64,000 nucleotides of DNA from Doris montereyensis (GCA_037039925.1 JAXRKP010000205.1:10001-74000); one strand, 5' to 3'. Counted from the first letter of the stretch, positions 36,801 to 47,943 are shown. Notes: generated by a model from the letters alone, not told the origin. Numbers and translations are program-made.

Positions 36801-39800
36801 GGTCCTCCCTAATCTGTTAAATTGTCTAGACCTACATTCAGGAGCTTTAACCTAGATCTAGAGTTAATTGTTTTGAAGATTTGCTTGTTATTATAAGTTA
36901 TAGCAAAATACTAAATCAATTCCGATTCTATTAACTAGGCTACCAAGTAGATCAAGAAATCTACCTCTAGCTCTAATAAAGTTATTGAAGAAAATGAGTG
37001 CGACAAATTCTAGACCTAGTAATCTAAACCTAGTCTCGTAGTTTCTAGGCCTCTAGATAACGATTAGACTTAGATCTAGATATATCTTATCTAGATCTTA
37101 CTAGATTGACCATTCTATCATAAAATAGCCTGTCTGTTTTGAATCTAAATCTAGAAAAATCTAGATCAACATGCGCGCTCGCGCTTATTTTCAAGATCTC
37201 TCTATCCGACTAGAATCTCTCAATTTCTCTGAAACACCGAGCAAGATATAATTTTAATCTGTTAACAAGCTAGATCTATTTATATGTTGATATACTAACC
37301 CAAGCTATGGCCTAGGGAAAGCTACGGCCTAGATCTAGATAATAGAAGTATTGTAGTAAAAGGGAGGAAAAGGAAACTTAAGAGAAAAATATGTTAAAAC
37401 TAGAAAACCTCAAATAATCTGAAATCAGAGAAAATCTGAAAAATTTACAGCCCTGTAATTAACATAACATATATACCCACCTTCCTAACATAATTAGATC
37501 TAGATAAAAAAATTCATCAGTATAAACTCTTTAATAGACATTTCCACCTGAAGCTCAAATAAGGCGTAAGCTCCTACTTCCAATCTGTCCCATGATGCAT
37601 TGCACGATCTTCTAGATCGATGGTGGCTCTTTTGCGCGGCTGTTTTTTTTTACTAGTGCTATTCGTTGTATAGTGACAGCAGAAGATGTATGCGGACTTT
37701 GACACTTGAATGTTATCTATCTAGACATATAACTAGATACATTTAGATATACATCATGAAATTGTGGGAAAACTTTTGCTACAGCATCTTCGACATCCTA
37801 TGCGTGTCATTTTACGACTACTTGCCAGCACTTGTATTTTCACCCTTTCAAACTTGAGAAATCTAGATTGCCCGTCCGACTATCATGCGTTGCCATACAA
37901 TCTAATTAATATTTGAGATTTTTATATCACTCTTGTAAATAAATATAATGTTATATCTCCCTGTGTCTAGATCTATTTACATTAGGTTCTAGTTCTTGTA
38001 GTAAGGTTGAGACATTTAATAATTTGTTAGAGGATTTGAGAATTGAAAGACTTCACAAATATACTAGATCTAAATTATATTTGATGAATATGGATCAAAA
38101 TGTAAAACTACAGGAGTGTTTAGACCTCACACGTAATTGGCTGTGGTAACACTTTTGCGTCACTGCATTTCCTCAAAACGAAAGCCTATAATACTTTCAC
38201 ATAGAATGTGAGACTGCTTCAATGTAACTCAGTGTAAAAAAAAAAAATTGATAATATATTAATCTTGTTAAGCGCCAGTCAATAAGTTATAAAGTATGAA
38301 CACCTGGAATGTTATGTTCTACTAGTACTACTCTATCATTTCTAATTCTAGATCTAGTTTTTGGTTATCATTACCAGTGGTCGTCCTGTTCCTTCTCTTT
38401 TTATTATAATAATCATCACCACAAATGTTAGCATTATTATTTACAGTATTAGAATGATTATTAACAAGAGTAGAAATGATAGCAGTAGTCATACTGATTT
38501 TGTAATAACGTTATTATTTATGAATAATGATGTGGGGTACTCATTGCCCTCGTATTTTACTATAATTAAAGAAGGGCTTCAGGCTTCATACAAAAGAGCT
38601 TCCTACAATCTGTTTCTGAAACAAGGGCAGATAATTTTGCGCGTTAACCGCCCCATTCGTTCTCTTAGAAATTAGATCTACATCAATAACATGACTGAGT
38701 AATTCCAATAATTTCAATTCAAGGTGTAAAAATTGCAGATGTTTTAAAGCTTTGATTTATAACTAGATCTAGCCACATCTTCACTCTCCACTGTGATTGC
38801 ACTATCAATTAGATCTAATCTACAAAGTGTCGACCTGTTTCAAGAAAATCATCAGTTTCTAAATCTCTAATAATAATTAGCTATTTACAAGTTTCGAGGC
38901 CAGGCGTTTCTATTTACATTAGATCTTGATCTATCTAGCCTAGATATTATGTTTAGTAATTTGTTTAAAGGCTGACTCACTATCGTCTATGATGAAATTA
39001 TATCTCTAGTCTATATGACTAGAAGATATGTCCTAGATCTCTTTAGATCTACCTCCATATCTGTCGAGTACAAAAAACTTTCAGACAACTCAAAAAACAA
39101 ACTCTTTTCAAGCTTAGTTGACAGCCCACAAACTTTTAGTTATAAGGATCAGATCTAGGGCCTAAAACGAGCGAGCAGGTCTAGAGTAGAATGTGTCAGG
39201 ATGTCCATTGAAATCTGACTGACATTATTTAACCACAGAGGGAAAGTAAACAGACGAAAAGTCGTCCTGAGACATTTATTGAAAGTGTTAAAAGTCTATT
39301 TCCACAACGAATGTGTCAGTAGTTTTCAGACTAAACAAATCTGAAAGGGCTGAAAAATCTTAAAGGAAATAAAGAGGGTTCATATATTTTTTTGGGCTGA
39401 AATTTCATCGTGTGAGTATTGCTAAAGTGTCAAAGTTGTAGTTTGTCGTGAAAATGAACAGTGTACTTCCACGCATAAAAAAAAGGTGATAGTTACAGTA
39501 GGAACCACAAGCGGCCACCTCCAGCCAGTGGAAAAATACGGGCAGGTGAAATTGGGGAAACTTGTTAATTCCCTACTTTATATCTCCTCATAAACTTTTC
39601 TCTTGGTTATGAAATAAAAACCATTTGAAAGATCTGTTTTTAATCTTTTTAATTGTGTAATTGTTAATCTGATTCATTCCTGACATGTTTTGTGAAAGCT
39701 TAGTAAAAGACATGACTTGAAGCGCGACCTCGTCCAGTACGACAATTTCTAAGGCCTGTTCGTTTTACCCCCTCTTTCTGTTTTTGATTTCCGCTGCCAT

Positions 39801-41685
39801 CATTGGCTGAATACTAGTAAAAGTCACATGACTGGAAAGGGGAGAAGTCAGGCTAACTCTGATACCGATCAATCAACGACTTTTAAACTATGCAGAGGAA
39901 AGTGAACTAGTTGAAAACTTTGATTGAAAATTAGCAACACTTCGGTCCGAAGAGGCCTGTTTTGATTGACACCATCAGAACTCATCCCTTTATCTATAAC
40001 AATTGCATATATTGTTATCAATTGTGTTTATAAGACGGCGAGCGGAACGAGCTTAATTTAAGACTAACCCCAAGGAGCTTTTCACTCCTGAGCCGAAGTC
40101 CTGAAGTATTTGTGTGGACCTCAATGGCCGCTGTTTCCATAGATAATCAACCGTCCAGCGGTACGACATGCTAGGATACTGAACAAAACATGATTACGTC
40201 TGAGAAGTTGAGAGACCTCAAGTATATATTTATCATCATGTTTAAAATGAAGTAAATTTATATTATAGTATAGTAAATATCTCTCTCTCTCTCAACGGCG
40301 ATAAAAGATAGCATAACGACTCACTCTCTCTCTGGGACATCCGTCCTGATTAGATTTAGACCCTATGTTTTCCCGGACCGCTGATACTTGAGCATGTATA
40401 AAAATGATACAAAAACATTGAGGAACTATGTGCCAAAATATCCGAAAATCCCCATCCCTGTCCCATATGGGTTACAACAATGGCTATTCAGCCAATAAAA
40501 TTAGGACAGGCCTGCAGGCAACAGATAAGAGGTCGGTATGGTGGAACCGGTGCCGGCTCAGGCCTTGCCTGCGGGGGTGGCGCGTAATTTTCTCCTGAAA
40601 CATCGACTCCCTTGCGGCCATTTTAAAAATCTCGGAAGTCTCATCTGAAAATCTTTAAAAATCTCATTTGAAACTCCCGGAGGTCCTTTCGACATGTCAA
40701 AAAAACCCCGGAAATACGGGAAAATCCCCATACTTGGGAAAAGACATGGAGAACAAATAAAGCCATAGGAGGAACATATGTGAGAACACTGCAGTCACAT
40801 TCTGATGCTCTACCAACTCAGCTACCTCAATATCATAACCAAAACTATGCTTCAATTGTAACAAAGTTTCTGGTCTATACGTGTGGACAAAGCCAGATGA
40901 ACAGGTCAACCACATAACTACATTAGAAACGCCACAGCTGGCACAGCAAGCCACCATGGAGCTGGATGTGGATCAGTGTGTGTGTGTGTAAATTAAATGA
41001 TCAATGAGAGACAAAACTACAATATGAATCCAGCCATAAAGTCTGAAAACTAGTCAACCTACTCCCTAGGCAGTTATTGATTCTATAACACAAGATTGTA
41101 CAGAATTCAACCAGTTCATAACACTCTTGACAACAAAACACTTGTAGCCTGTTATAACTTGTTTGTCTGTTTCATTGCAATTTACCACTCCACCAAAACC
41201 ACAATTTCCGCGGAAAATAATGCGTATGAATATAAGCGTTGAAGAGAAGTGATTGCCAATTTGTATTAAAACTACGGGTTCTTCGTCTTGCAAAATTCAC
41301 CCTTTTAAACACAATTTTCTGAATGAAAAGATTGATTTGGCTAATTCTATTGTTTGGAAATAAAAGAAATGAGATATGAACCGAAAAATCAACAGTAGTC
41401 ACAACATTGAAATGGAATATCATAGAAAGCCTGAAAATCTGTCCCCAATGAGGTAGATTTCCGGCTATGGCCAGAAAAGTATCATCCCTTTCAATAAAAG
41501 ACTTACGTTCATAGACACTGGCGGCAGAGATATCATTCACAGCGGCAGCCTCTACAATATTCCTGATAACAAACTTCTTGATAGCCTTGTCTTTAGGACA
41601 GCATCTTGCACAGTTCGTGCAATCGAACATATTTCACATGGCCTCGGCCTTTCTTGTTACGGCCGTGATTACGGCGCTTGACCGT
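30676..41685 (-). CDS. Ribosomal protein S26 (eS26), three coding exons seen
   Basis: Small-subunit ribosomal protein. It sits near the mRNA exit side of the 40S platform and binds zinc. The CDS joins (-) 41685-41507, 36306-36173 and 30834-30676. Exon phases fit (1, then 0). The product reads [18 protein letters not shown], then the zinc pair [45 protein letters not shown] with the second C-x-x-C pair, [17 protein letters not shown] and RFRPMR. The last exon adds [12 protein letters not shown] and then a polyglycine tail. About 156 residues, against about 115-120 usual. The start ATG is probably in a small upstream exon. One extra base at 41621-41622 breaks the frame in exon 2. Introns carry the snoRNA array and dispersed repeats. 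Confidence 0.93.
31831..31957 (-). ncRNA. Box H/ACA snoRNA candidate, copy 1
   Basis: On the host (-) strand it folds into two hairpins. The 5' hairpin has lower stem CCACAT/ATGTGG, pocket strands CCAGCT and CGTTTTT, upper stems CCATGA/TCGTGG and TGGC/GCCA. The H box AAAGCA follows one base later, and 14 nt separate the upper stem from the H box, within the 13-16 nt rule. The 3' hairpin has lower stem CCTGTCT/AGACAGG, with TGTG/CACA and TGCC/GGCA above. An ACA box lies 3 nt from the 3' end (ACATTT). The rRNA target was not identified. Confidence 0.78.
32558..32685 (-). ncRNA. Box H/ACA snoRNA candidate, copy 2
   Basis: Same fold as copy 1, with H box AAAGCA and ACA box (ACATAT). The terminal loop of the 5' hairpin is 2 nt longer. 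A stem change turns TGCC/GGCA into TGCT/GGCA, which keeps pairing through a U-G wobble. The 3' lower stem is GCCTGTCT/AGACATGC with one mismatch, placing the ACA box directly after the stem. Confidence 0.78.
33315..33442 (-). ncRNA. Box H/ACA snoRNA candidate, copy 3
   Basis: Both boxes and all stems are kept. Differences from copy 1 are in the 5' hairpin loop (extra pyrimidines on this strand) and the last bases around the ACA box (ACATAT). Confidence 0.78.
34129..34256 (-). ncRNA. Box H/ACA snoRNA candidate, copy 4
   Basis: Nearly identical to copy 2 over the whole snoRNA, including the wobble pair in the 3' hairpin and the longer 5' loop. Flanking intron sequence is more diverged than the snoRNA itself. 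Confidence 0.78.
34680..34807 (-). ncRNA. Box H/ACA snoRNA candidate, copy 5
   Basis: Carries two further stem substitutions that keep pairing: upper stem CCATGA/TTGTGG (G-U) in the 5' hairpin and TGTG/TACA (G-U) in the 3' hairpin. H and ACA boxes are unchanged. It follows copy 4 at the shortest spacing in the array, 551 bp, because that unit has an internal deletion. Confidence 0.77.
35437..35562 (-). ncRNA. Box H/ACA snoRNA candidate, copy 6
   Basis: First copy after the RPS26 donor in transcription order. H box, ACA box and stems are intact and close to copy 1. The unit around it diverges soon after the snoRNA (35580 onward), marking the array edge. Confidence 0.78.
36173..36306 (-). CDS. 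RPS26 exon 3
   Basis: 134 nt between TTGATATCCTCAG and GTAAGT. After completing a split codon it reads [20 protein letters not shown], then [20 protein letters not shown] and RPMR. It is nearly identical to other animal S26 proteins and has no lesion. Ends in phase 0, joining directly to the glycine-rich exon. Confidence 0.95.
36540..37460. repeat. Dispersed repeat R1, copy 2 (within RPS26 intron 2)
   Basis: Colinear with copy 1 but without the LINE: TTGTTTTGAAGATTTGCTTG is followed within about 40 bp by CTAAATCAATTCCGATTCTA, which in copy 1 lies beyond the insertion. It continues with TCTCGTAGTTTCTAGGCCTC and ACCCAAGCTATGGCCTAG. Confidence 0.7.
37460..39480. other. RPS26 intron 2: AT-rich sequence, partly R1-like
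   Basis: No gene recognised. 39290-39440 matches the R1 end seen at 29290-29450. A frame at 38361-38675 is AT/ATC simple sequence in its first half and has no family resemblance. Confidence 0.45.
39480..40230 (-). repeat. Dispersed repeat R2, copy 1
   Basis: Read on the - strand, its segments follow the order seen on the + strand at 60060-61430: the GACGGCGAGCGG/GTTTATAAGACGG block with AATTGCATAT, a variable core, then AAGCTTTCACAAAAC, AATGAATCAGATTAAC, CAAATGGTTTTTATTTCATA and a GCCGCTTGTGG end. The core here is about 200 bp; at 60.5 kb it is a long inverted repeat. Confidence 0.6.
40690..40985 (-). ncRNA. Diverged relative of the snoRNA 5' hairpin, with a SINE-like head downstream
   Basis: At about 40920-40975, read on the - strand, CCACATCCAGCTCCATG, TGGC...GCCA and TGTGGCGTTT reproduce the 5' hairpin of the intron 3 snoRNAs, and ATGTGG follows after an insertion of about 9 nt. 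The H box and 3' hairpin are not convincingly kept. Further downstream (40830-40770) a tRNA-like GAGGTAGCTGAGTTGGTAG, then AGCATCAGA is present. Confidence 0.4.
41507..41685 (-). CDS. RPS26 exon 2 (one extra base)
   Basis: Preceded by CTTCCATTTACAG and followed by GTAAGT. It reads [21 protein letters not shown], then [16 protein letters not shown] and [16 protein letters not shown], ending SVYE plus one base. An AA on the + strand at 41621-41622 gives CGATTGCACG where the frame needs CGATGCACG. Without the extra base the exon is 178 nt, 59 codons plus one base, which fits exon 3. Zinc ligands of the first C-x-x-C pair are present. Confidence 0.93.
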
Positions 41686-41712
41686 CTGTAAATGGAAGGA
41701 TGGTTGAGGAAA

Positions 41713-41918
41713 GAAAACACATTATTTCTTCAACTAGTGACAGGTCCATTAAATTTGATGTGACAAAATACATTGATAGGAACTCGTTTGAGATGTGATG
41801 TCCCATTTGACCCAGAAAACACATTATTTCTTCAACTAGTGACAGGTCCATTAAATTTGATGTGACAAAATACATTGATAGGAACTCGTTTGAGATGTGA
41901 TGTCCCATTTGACCCAGA
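41713..41918. repeat. 102-bp direct duplication
   Basis: Two virtually identical copies of a 102-bp unit starting GAAAACACATTATTTCTTC, just upstream of RPS26 exon 2 in its intron 1. Confidence 0.95.
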
Positions 41919-42229
41919 AATGTGTATTTAACTAAAAGCAGTGGCCGGATGGTGTTTAAATCTTATACCAAATAGTTTTAGCTATCAGATACAAGTATTT
42001 TACTGAGTATTAATTTACTCAAGGAAAAGGCTGAATGCTAAACAGCCCTGGCGCCTGCTAACTGCTTCTGATTGTTCAACCCGCCCGTGGGTAACACCTC
42101 TTTCAATGATCAGATGACTTATTTTAAGTGCTATTATTTCTAGAAAGCTGATTGGTCTGTCTAAGCTTCTTCTTTCTGGCGCTTACGGTCATGATCCTAG
42201 TGCAATACGTCACTTTCCATGAAGCCTAC

Positions 42230-42260
42230 CATTGATGGCATTTTTAGACTACTGAACTGC
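42230..42260 (-). promoter_or_regulatory. Possible RPS26 exon 1 / start codon
   Basis: On the - strand GCCATCAATG is followed directly by GTAGGC. An ATG ending an exon in phase 0 would give M-TVKRRN, the length expected for S26 (M-T-K-K-R-R-N). No terminal oligopyrimidine start was found nearby. A second option is ATGACC followed by GTAAGC at about 42186-42195, which would add one residue. Confidence 0.25.
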
Positions 42261-42299
42261 CTTTGTTTAAGCACACATTTTATCGTTTTGCTTCAATTG

Positions 42300-43560
42300 T
42301 CTGCGTTTTTTGTGTGATCTGCTTTTGTCTTTAACATCAATGTTGTCATAATGGACTGCTACAATATGACACGGAGAGAGAAGGGTCCTTTTCATAACGC
42401 CACCCATCGGAAGCACACAGCAAGCTTAGAAAAAGTAAACAAATCTAGGTCAGCGTATCCAGCCGGGGAATCTGCACACTAACAATTTTCATTCAAGAGG
42501 GAAAGCCCTCTTTGTTTTTAGGTAGGTTCTTGCATTACATAACCAGGGTGGGGGCCCCTGAACCCCCCTCCCCTTCTTTCACTGGGATTTCATGTAATCA
42601 GGGGGTCATGTAATCAGGGGAGACACCCCCCCTAATTTTCACCTCATTTCCATTTTTTTTAAATTGGCGAAAATTTGGAGATATTCCTATCTGGCTAACC
42701 ACTTCTGTGTCAAACGGGATTTCAGATCTTAAGGAGTGCCATAAATAGTAGATATGAACTTGCAAAAATCCACAATATTCACTTCGCAAGAGATGGTTGA
42801 TAGACGGTTAACAATAAAACATGTATGTACACCCCTAACAACAAAGCTATTGATATGCGTTTCCCCGGCGATCTTCAGACTCAGTCCAATTTACGATAGC
42901 GACCCGGTCTGGTCTCTTGTCATTGGCACATTTGAAAGTCTACCATCACTCGCCTCACTCACTGAACTGATCGCGTTTTGGTCGTTGTCGTTAGTCTAGT
43001 CTTATAGCAGTAAAGAAGGTTAGTGTCACATAATCTTTGATTGCCCCACATTGAACGGAGTTCCTCCAACTACCTCTTTATTTTACTTTTTTTTTATCCC
43101 CCACAAAAACAAATCCCCAACTTTTTATCTTACCCCTTCAAAATAAACCCTCCTTATTGTGTCCCTTGGGTGGATCTAGTTCTATTCAATACAAACATTA
43201 AAGAAAAGCAGTGGGGAAAACATAAATTTGGATTCTAGTGACACTCGAGTAGGCTTCAGTAGGTAGTTTCATCAAATTTTCAAAAAAAATGTACCTATTG
43301 CATTATAAGTAACATCAAGGAAAAGCTTGATGAGTCATTTGCAATGGTGCCAAGTTTATTGATGTATCTTTAAAAATAAAAAAAGTTAGCCATGTAAAGG
43401 CCAAAAAATCAGTTCACGGTTAGGCCTATATAGCGGGGGGGGCTTTTTAATTTCATGATTCAATTGCTAAATGCTGATGTTCAATGACAATATAGCAGTT
43501 TCACATCATTTTGATCGTCTTAAATTAAAAATACATAATTTAATGGTAAGATTAAGGGCT
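42300..43560. other. Region upstream of RPS26, no recognised gene
   Basis: Mixed AT-rich sequence with C-rich runs at 42550-42640. It would include the RPS26 promoter if exon 1 is at about 42.2 kb, but no promoter motif can be claimed. Confidence 0.35.
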
Positions 43561-43564
43561 GTGA

Positions 43565-43926
43565 TTATTCTCCGCCAGGTGGAGAATAACCAAATTTGTT
43601 TATACTCCGCCGGTTTTCTACTGCGGTGGTCTCGCCACTATCAAGAGGTGACGTGATTTCATCATCACACGCTTTTTTGTCTATTTTAAGTATTTTCCGG
43701 GTTTTCTACTGCCGTGGTCTCGCCGGTATTGAGAGAGAGACAGAGACACAGAAAGAGAGGAGAGAGAGAGAGAAAGAGGGAGGGAGGAGAGAGATAGAGA
43801 GAGAGAGGCTTCTTCTTCTTCTACCTCTTTCTTTTCCCTTCTTCTGCTTCTTCTTTCTCCTCTTCTTCTTCTTTCTTTCCTCTTCCTCTGAGAGAGACAG
43901 AGAGGGAGAAAGAGAGAGACACAGAG

Positions 43927-43970
<44 letters not shown>

Positions 43971-44467
43971 CAGAGAGAGAGAGAGAGACAGAGAGAGTGA
44001 AAGAGAAAAGAGAGAGGCTTCTTCTTTTCCTCTTTATTTCCTATTCCTCTTCCTTTTCTTCTCCTCCTCCTTTTTCTTCTTGTTCCTCTTCTTCCTGTTT
44101 CTTTCCTCTTCCTTCTCTTCTGAGAGGAAGAGAGGGAGGGAGAGAGAGACACACAGAGAGAGACAGAGAGAGAAAGAGAGAAAGAGAGACAGAGAGGGAG
44201 AGAGAAAGAGAGACAGAGAGAGAGAGAGAGAGAATTCTTCTTCCTTTCTTTTCTCTTCCTCTTCTGCTTCTCCTCCTTTTCTTCTGAGAGGGAGGGAGAG
44301 AAAGACACACAGAGAGGGGGAGAGAGAGACAGACAGAAGGAGGGAGAGGGAGAGAGGGAGAGAGAGAGGCTTCTTCTTCTTCCTCTTTATTTCCTATTCC
44401 TCTTCTCTTCTCTCCTTTTTCTTCTTCTTCCTGTTTCTTTCCTCTTCCTTTTCTTCTGAGAGGAAGG

Positions 44468-44507
<40 letters not shown>

Positions 44508-44764
44508 CAGAGAGAAAGAGAGAGACACAGAGACAGAGAGAGAGAGATGAGGGAGTGAAGAGAGAATGAGAGAAAGAGAGACACAGAGAGAGAGAGAGGG
44601 AGAGAGAAAGAAAGAGAGGAGAAAGAGGAGAGAGAATGAGAGAGAGAAATATTTTTCTCCCTTCCTTTCCTTCCTCTTATTTCTGAGAGGGAGGGAGAGA
44701 GAGAGGAGGGAGAGAGGGAGGGAGAGAGAAAGAAAGAGAGATATAAAGAGAGAGACAGAGACAC

Positions 44765-44851
<87 letters not shown>

Positions 44852-45352
44852 CTTCTTCTTCTGCTTTTCTTTTCTTTCTCTTCCTCTTTTGAACATCTCT
44901 CCTTAGTCCTAGGACCCTGCTTGCATTGGTAGTATGGTAGCGAAGCATCCGGTTTGAAACGTTCGAACAGCGGGTCGCTCTAGTTAATTTTCTCTGCTCC
45001 GACCAAGGAAAATTTACAAAAGGTCATTTGTTCATACTGTTTTAGCCTTGTTTGCATATCAGTATCAGCATGGCAATTAAATCTTGCTCCATGGACGAAA
45101 TCCATTATCATCACCAACACAAGTTTGGGAAAGATTCGCACTTCACAAAAGCAGTCCAACAGAGAACAGACAAAGAAACTGAAAGAAATGCCCGTCACCT
45201 CTCACCCGGCGAGACCACGGCAGTAGAAAACCCGGCGGAAAATAAACAAAAGCGCGTGAATGATGAGATCCGTCACCTCTCGATAGCGGCGAGACCACGG
45301 CAGTAGAAAACCGGCGGAGAATAAACAAATTTGGTTATTCTTCGCCCGGCGG
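43565..45352. mobile_element. Terminal-inverted-repeat element with a GA/CT interior
   Basis: The left end (TTCTCCGCC...GAATAACCAAATTTGTTTA, then CTCCGCCGGTTTTCTACTGC, GGTGGTCTCGCC) is mirrored at the right end (GCAGTAGAAAACCGGCGGAG, then AATAAACAAATTTGGTTATT). Each arm holds two tandem copies of a module containing TTTTCTACTGCCGTGGTCTC. The interior is almost entirely GA and CT tracts. No transposase is encoded. Exact ends and target duplication are unclear. Confidence 0.7.
43728..44885. repeat. Alternating GA and CT tracts
   Basis: Four or five blocks, each about 200-300 bp, in which a GAGAGAC-type purine tract is followed by a CTTCTTCTTCCTCTTT-type pyrimidine tract with the words TATTTCCTATTCCTCTTC and TGTTTCTTTCCTC. 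Neighbouring blocks are near-complementary, so hairpins or triplexes are possible. Long Glu/Arg, Ser/Leu frames here are artefacts. Confidence 0.93.
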
Positions 45353-45364
45353 AAAATACACACT

Positions 45365-46350
45365 CCCAAGATTAAGATACATGATCAAACTTTCAGACCT
45401 GAACACATCCTGTACTGCATTAATCTCTCACAATGACAGCACCATGCAATGCCATTTTTCTCAACCTTCTTGATTTAACTAAAGTAATTCATTATAACTT
45501 TAGTGACAGCCATTCCCACATGAATTTGTTTTTAGACTTAGATCATAAATCCCGATCATAAAAGTGAGCCCATATCTCGCAGCAAGACGCAGACTCACTC
45601 CGTCTAGTTGTTCTAATTGTTATCTGGAGGCCTAGAAACTATGAGACTAGATTTAGATTTCTAGGTCTAGAATTTGTCACATCCATTTTCTACAATAACT
45701 TGAGTAGAGTTAGATTTCTAGATTTACCTGGACTTGAATCAGAATCGATTTAAATCTATAATTTTGTTATATAACTTATTAGAAGCAAATATTCCAAACG
45801 ACTAACTCTAGTTCTAGGCTATTTAGGTAAGCTAGCTCCAAAATATAGATCTAGAAAATCTAGACAATTTAACAAATTGGAGATGATCTGTCAAAAGTTT
45901 GGGTTTAATGATGGAAGGCGGCCCGTGTCTAGCCTGGCAAGATAAAGGGGTCTGTAACTAGCCAGGCGAGATACAGACCGTCTTCCAATCTAGATGAGTA
46001 GATCTATCATAAAATAGGCTGTCTGTCTAGAATCTAAATCTAGAAGAATCTAGATCAACAACATGTGCACTTCTTTTCAAGATCTCTATCCAACTAGAAT
46101 TTAGATCTCAAGAAACAATTTTAATATGTTAACAAGCTAGATCTATTTGTACGCTGATATAATAACCCAAGCTATGGCCTAGAGCTGTCATAAAAAAAAA
46201 TTTTAATCCTGTCTAGATCTCGATTAGACTATTAAATCACAATAACCCACAAATAGTAGGGCCTCACAGATCAGTGTGGAAATTGTAGTTCGTCATGAAA
46301 GTGAAAATGAAGCAGCATCAAAAGAGATCTGAAAGATTTACATCCCTGAT
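45365..46350. repeat. Dispersed repeat R1, copy 3 (rearranged)
   Basis: CACCATGCAATGCCA, then CTTCTTGATTTAACTA, TCATAAAATAGGCTGTCTG, GAAGAATCTAGATCAACA, TTAACAAGCTAGATCTATTT, AACCCAAGCTATGGCCTAGA and GATCAGTGTGGAAATTGTAG match copies 1 and 2. The middle includes a segment in opposite orientation (45640-45910, for example GATGATCTGTCAAAAGTTT). Confidence 0.65.
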
Positions 46351-47900
46351 AAACGGAACTGAATCAAATCTGGCATTAGAATTGATGACTAGAGAGACAA
46401 TTTGATAAGAAAATACCTAATTGTTGAACCTCAGTGTCAGATCTCAATCTCTAATCCAAGATAGCTGCCGCCAGCATTTTTGATTAGACCTAGATGAGTA
46501 TGTCCAAAATCGGCGGGATAAATTAAACATAGATCTACTGCTCCGTCATCAAATATTATAATCTATAAAACTAGATTTTTAAAAGATAAGATTGAAGATG
46601 AGCATTAAAAATAAAACTAAAAGGCGAGCCTCTGATATTTTCTCTAGATCTAAAATCTAGTCTACATTTCAAAATAATCGAATAGGCCTATCATATTATA
46701 CACCAATAGAAAGATCGTTTCAAGCCCAAACTAGTGGTATAAATATGTAGCGTATCGCAAACTGATTTTGCGTCTTGCGGCGACAATGTCACAGGAACAG
46801 GTCCTGTTAGTGTTGTACGAGGTAAATACCTATCATGCCAAAGCCTCAAATCAGTATTGCATGGATGCAACACTCTACAACACTCGAATGGGAATCGGAA
46901 AAAAAAAACCTGCACACCGTCAAAGCAAGAGATGTCACCTCAACGACTATGTGTTGGCACTGACTATGACACCATTCCTTCTGTCTCGTCCCACTCGCTG
47001 ACTCGGTGCAGTTTTGCCAGTTCAAACAGGCTTGATGTCCTCGCTCGCTCAAAGGCTTGATCGAAATAACACTAACGGTAACGGTATGCAAAGCAGTAAC
47101 GGTATGCAAGACTCTGCGAGCAGGCAAGATGCAAAACAGTATTGCATTAAGGTGTTGAGGTGAGTCTTGTATCAGTTTATTGTGATTACCATACAGCTTT
47201 ACTTCAGACCAAATCCAGCATGGCGAAGAGACATGGCTTTTGAAGATGAACGGTAACGACTCATTTATGAAAACAATACGAAAAAAACGATAAAGATTTA
47301 CTTGTCAAAATCTTTTAACATGTTAAAAACGTAAGTGTGGACTCGAAAATATGAATTAAATGTTAAATGTTTAACATTTGACAAGAGAGACGGGCAGCGT
47401 GCCTTACCATGATGACGACCGGAAAGGAAAGGACCGTCGTAATCAAAAACGTGGAATAGGATAGGGCATAGATCTACATGAATTACTAAAAGCTTCATCC
47501 GGAAATTTTAATAAAACAATACATATTATTATATAATAATTTTGCATGAGAAACATTTAATAATGGAAGGACAAAGATACAAGAAGTGGAATAATATTGT
47601 AATCAAGATAACCGGGGGAGAGCTTCTCTGTTCTCAACCTCCTGTGCTTTGTCCATGTTTTTAGATGGTTTTTAGCCCTTAGGCCGGCAATCTATTTATG
47701 CTTTGGCCTATCGTTCGCTGATTCGTTTTTTTCTGATTTTGATTTTGCCATTTAATATCGTCCTTCACATCAAATTTGAAGATTCTGACATATTGTGGTG
47801 ATCAATGTTGGAAATCAATAGACAATGGCTGAGAATACAATAACATTGTCGATGGACAATGAGGAGTCTTAAGTGGGTGCGGATGCAGTTTCTTGTGGCA
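46350..47900. other. Mostly unrecognised; one possible first exon
   Basis: At 46783-46821 the + strand has GCGGCGACAATGTCACAG, then GAACAGGTCCTGTTAG and TACGAG followed by GTAAAT: a good start context, twelve codons (MSQEQVLLVLYE) and a donor, in a locally CpG-bearing stretch. No partner exon is seen. The rest is AT-rich with no similarity recognised. Confidence 0.25.
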
Positions 47901-47903
47901 ATG

Positions 47904-47906
<3 letters not shown>

Positions 47907-47942
<36 letters not shown>
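47907..47942. repeat. (TC)n microsatellite
   Basis: Eighteen or so TC units. Confidence 0.95.

Positions 47943-47943
<1 letters not shown>

Noticed and set aside
38361..38675. 104-codon frame
   Set aside because: The first half is ATT/ATC-type simple sequence and no motif or splice context was found.
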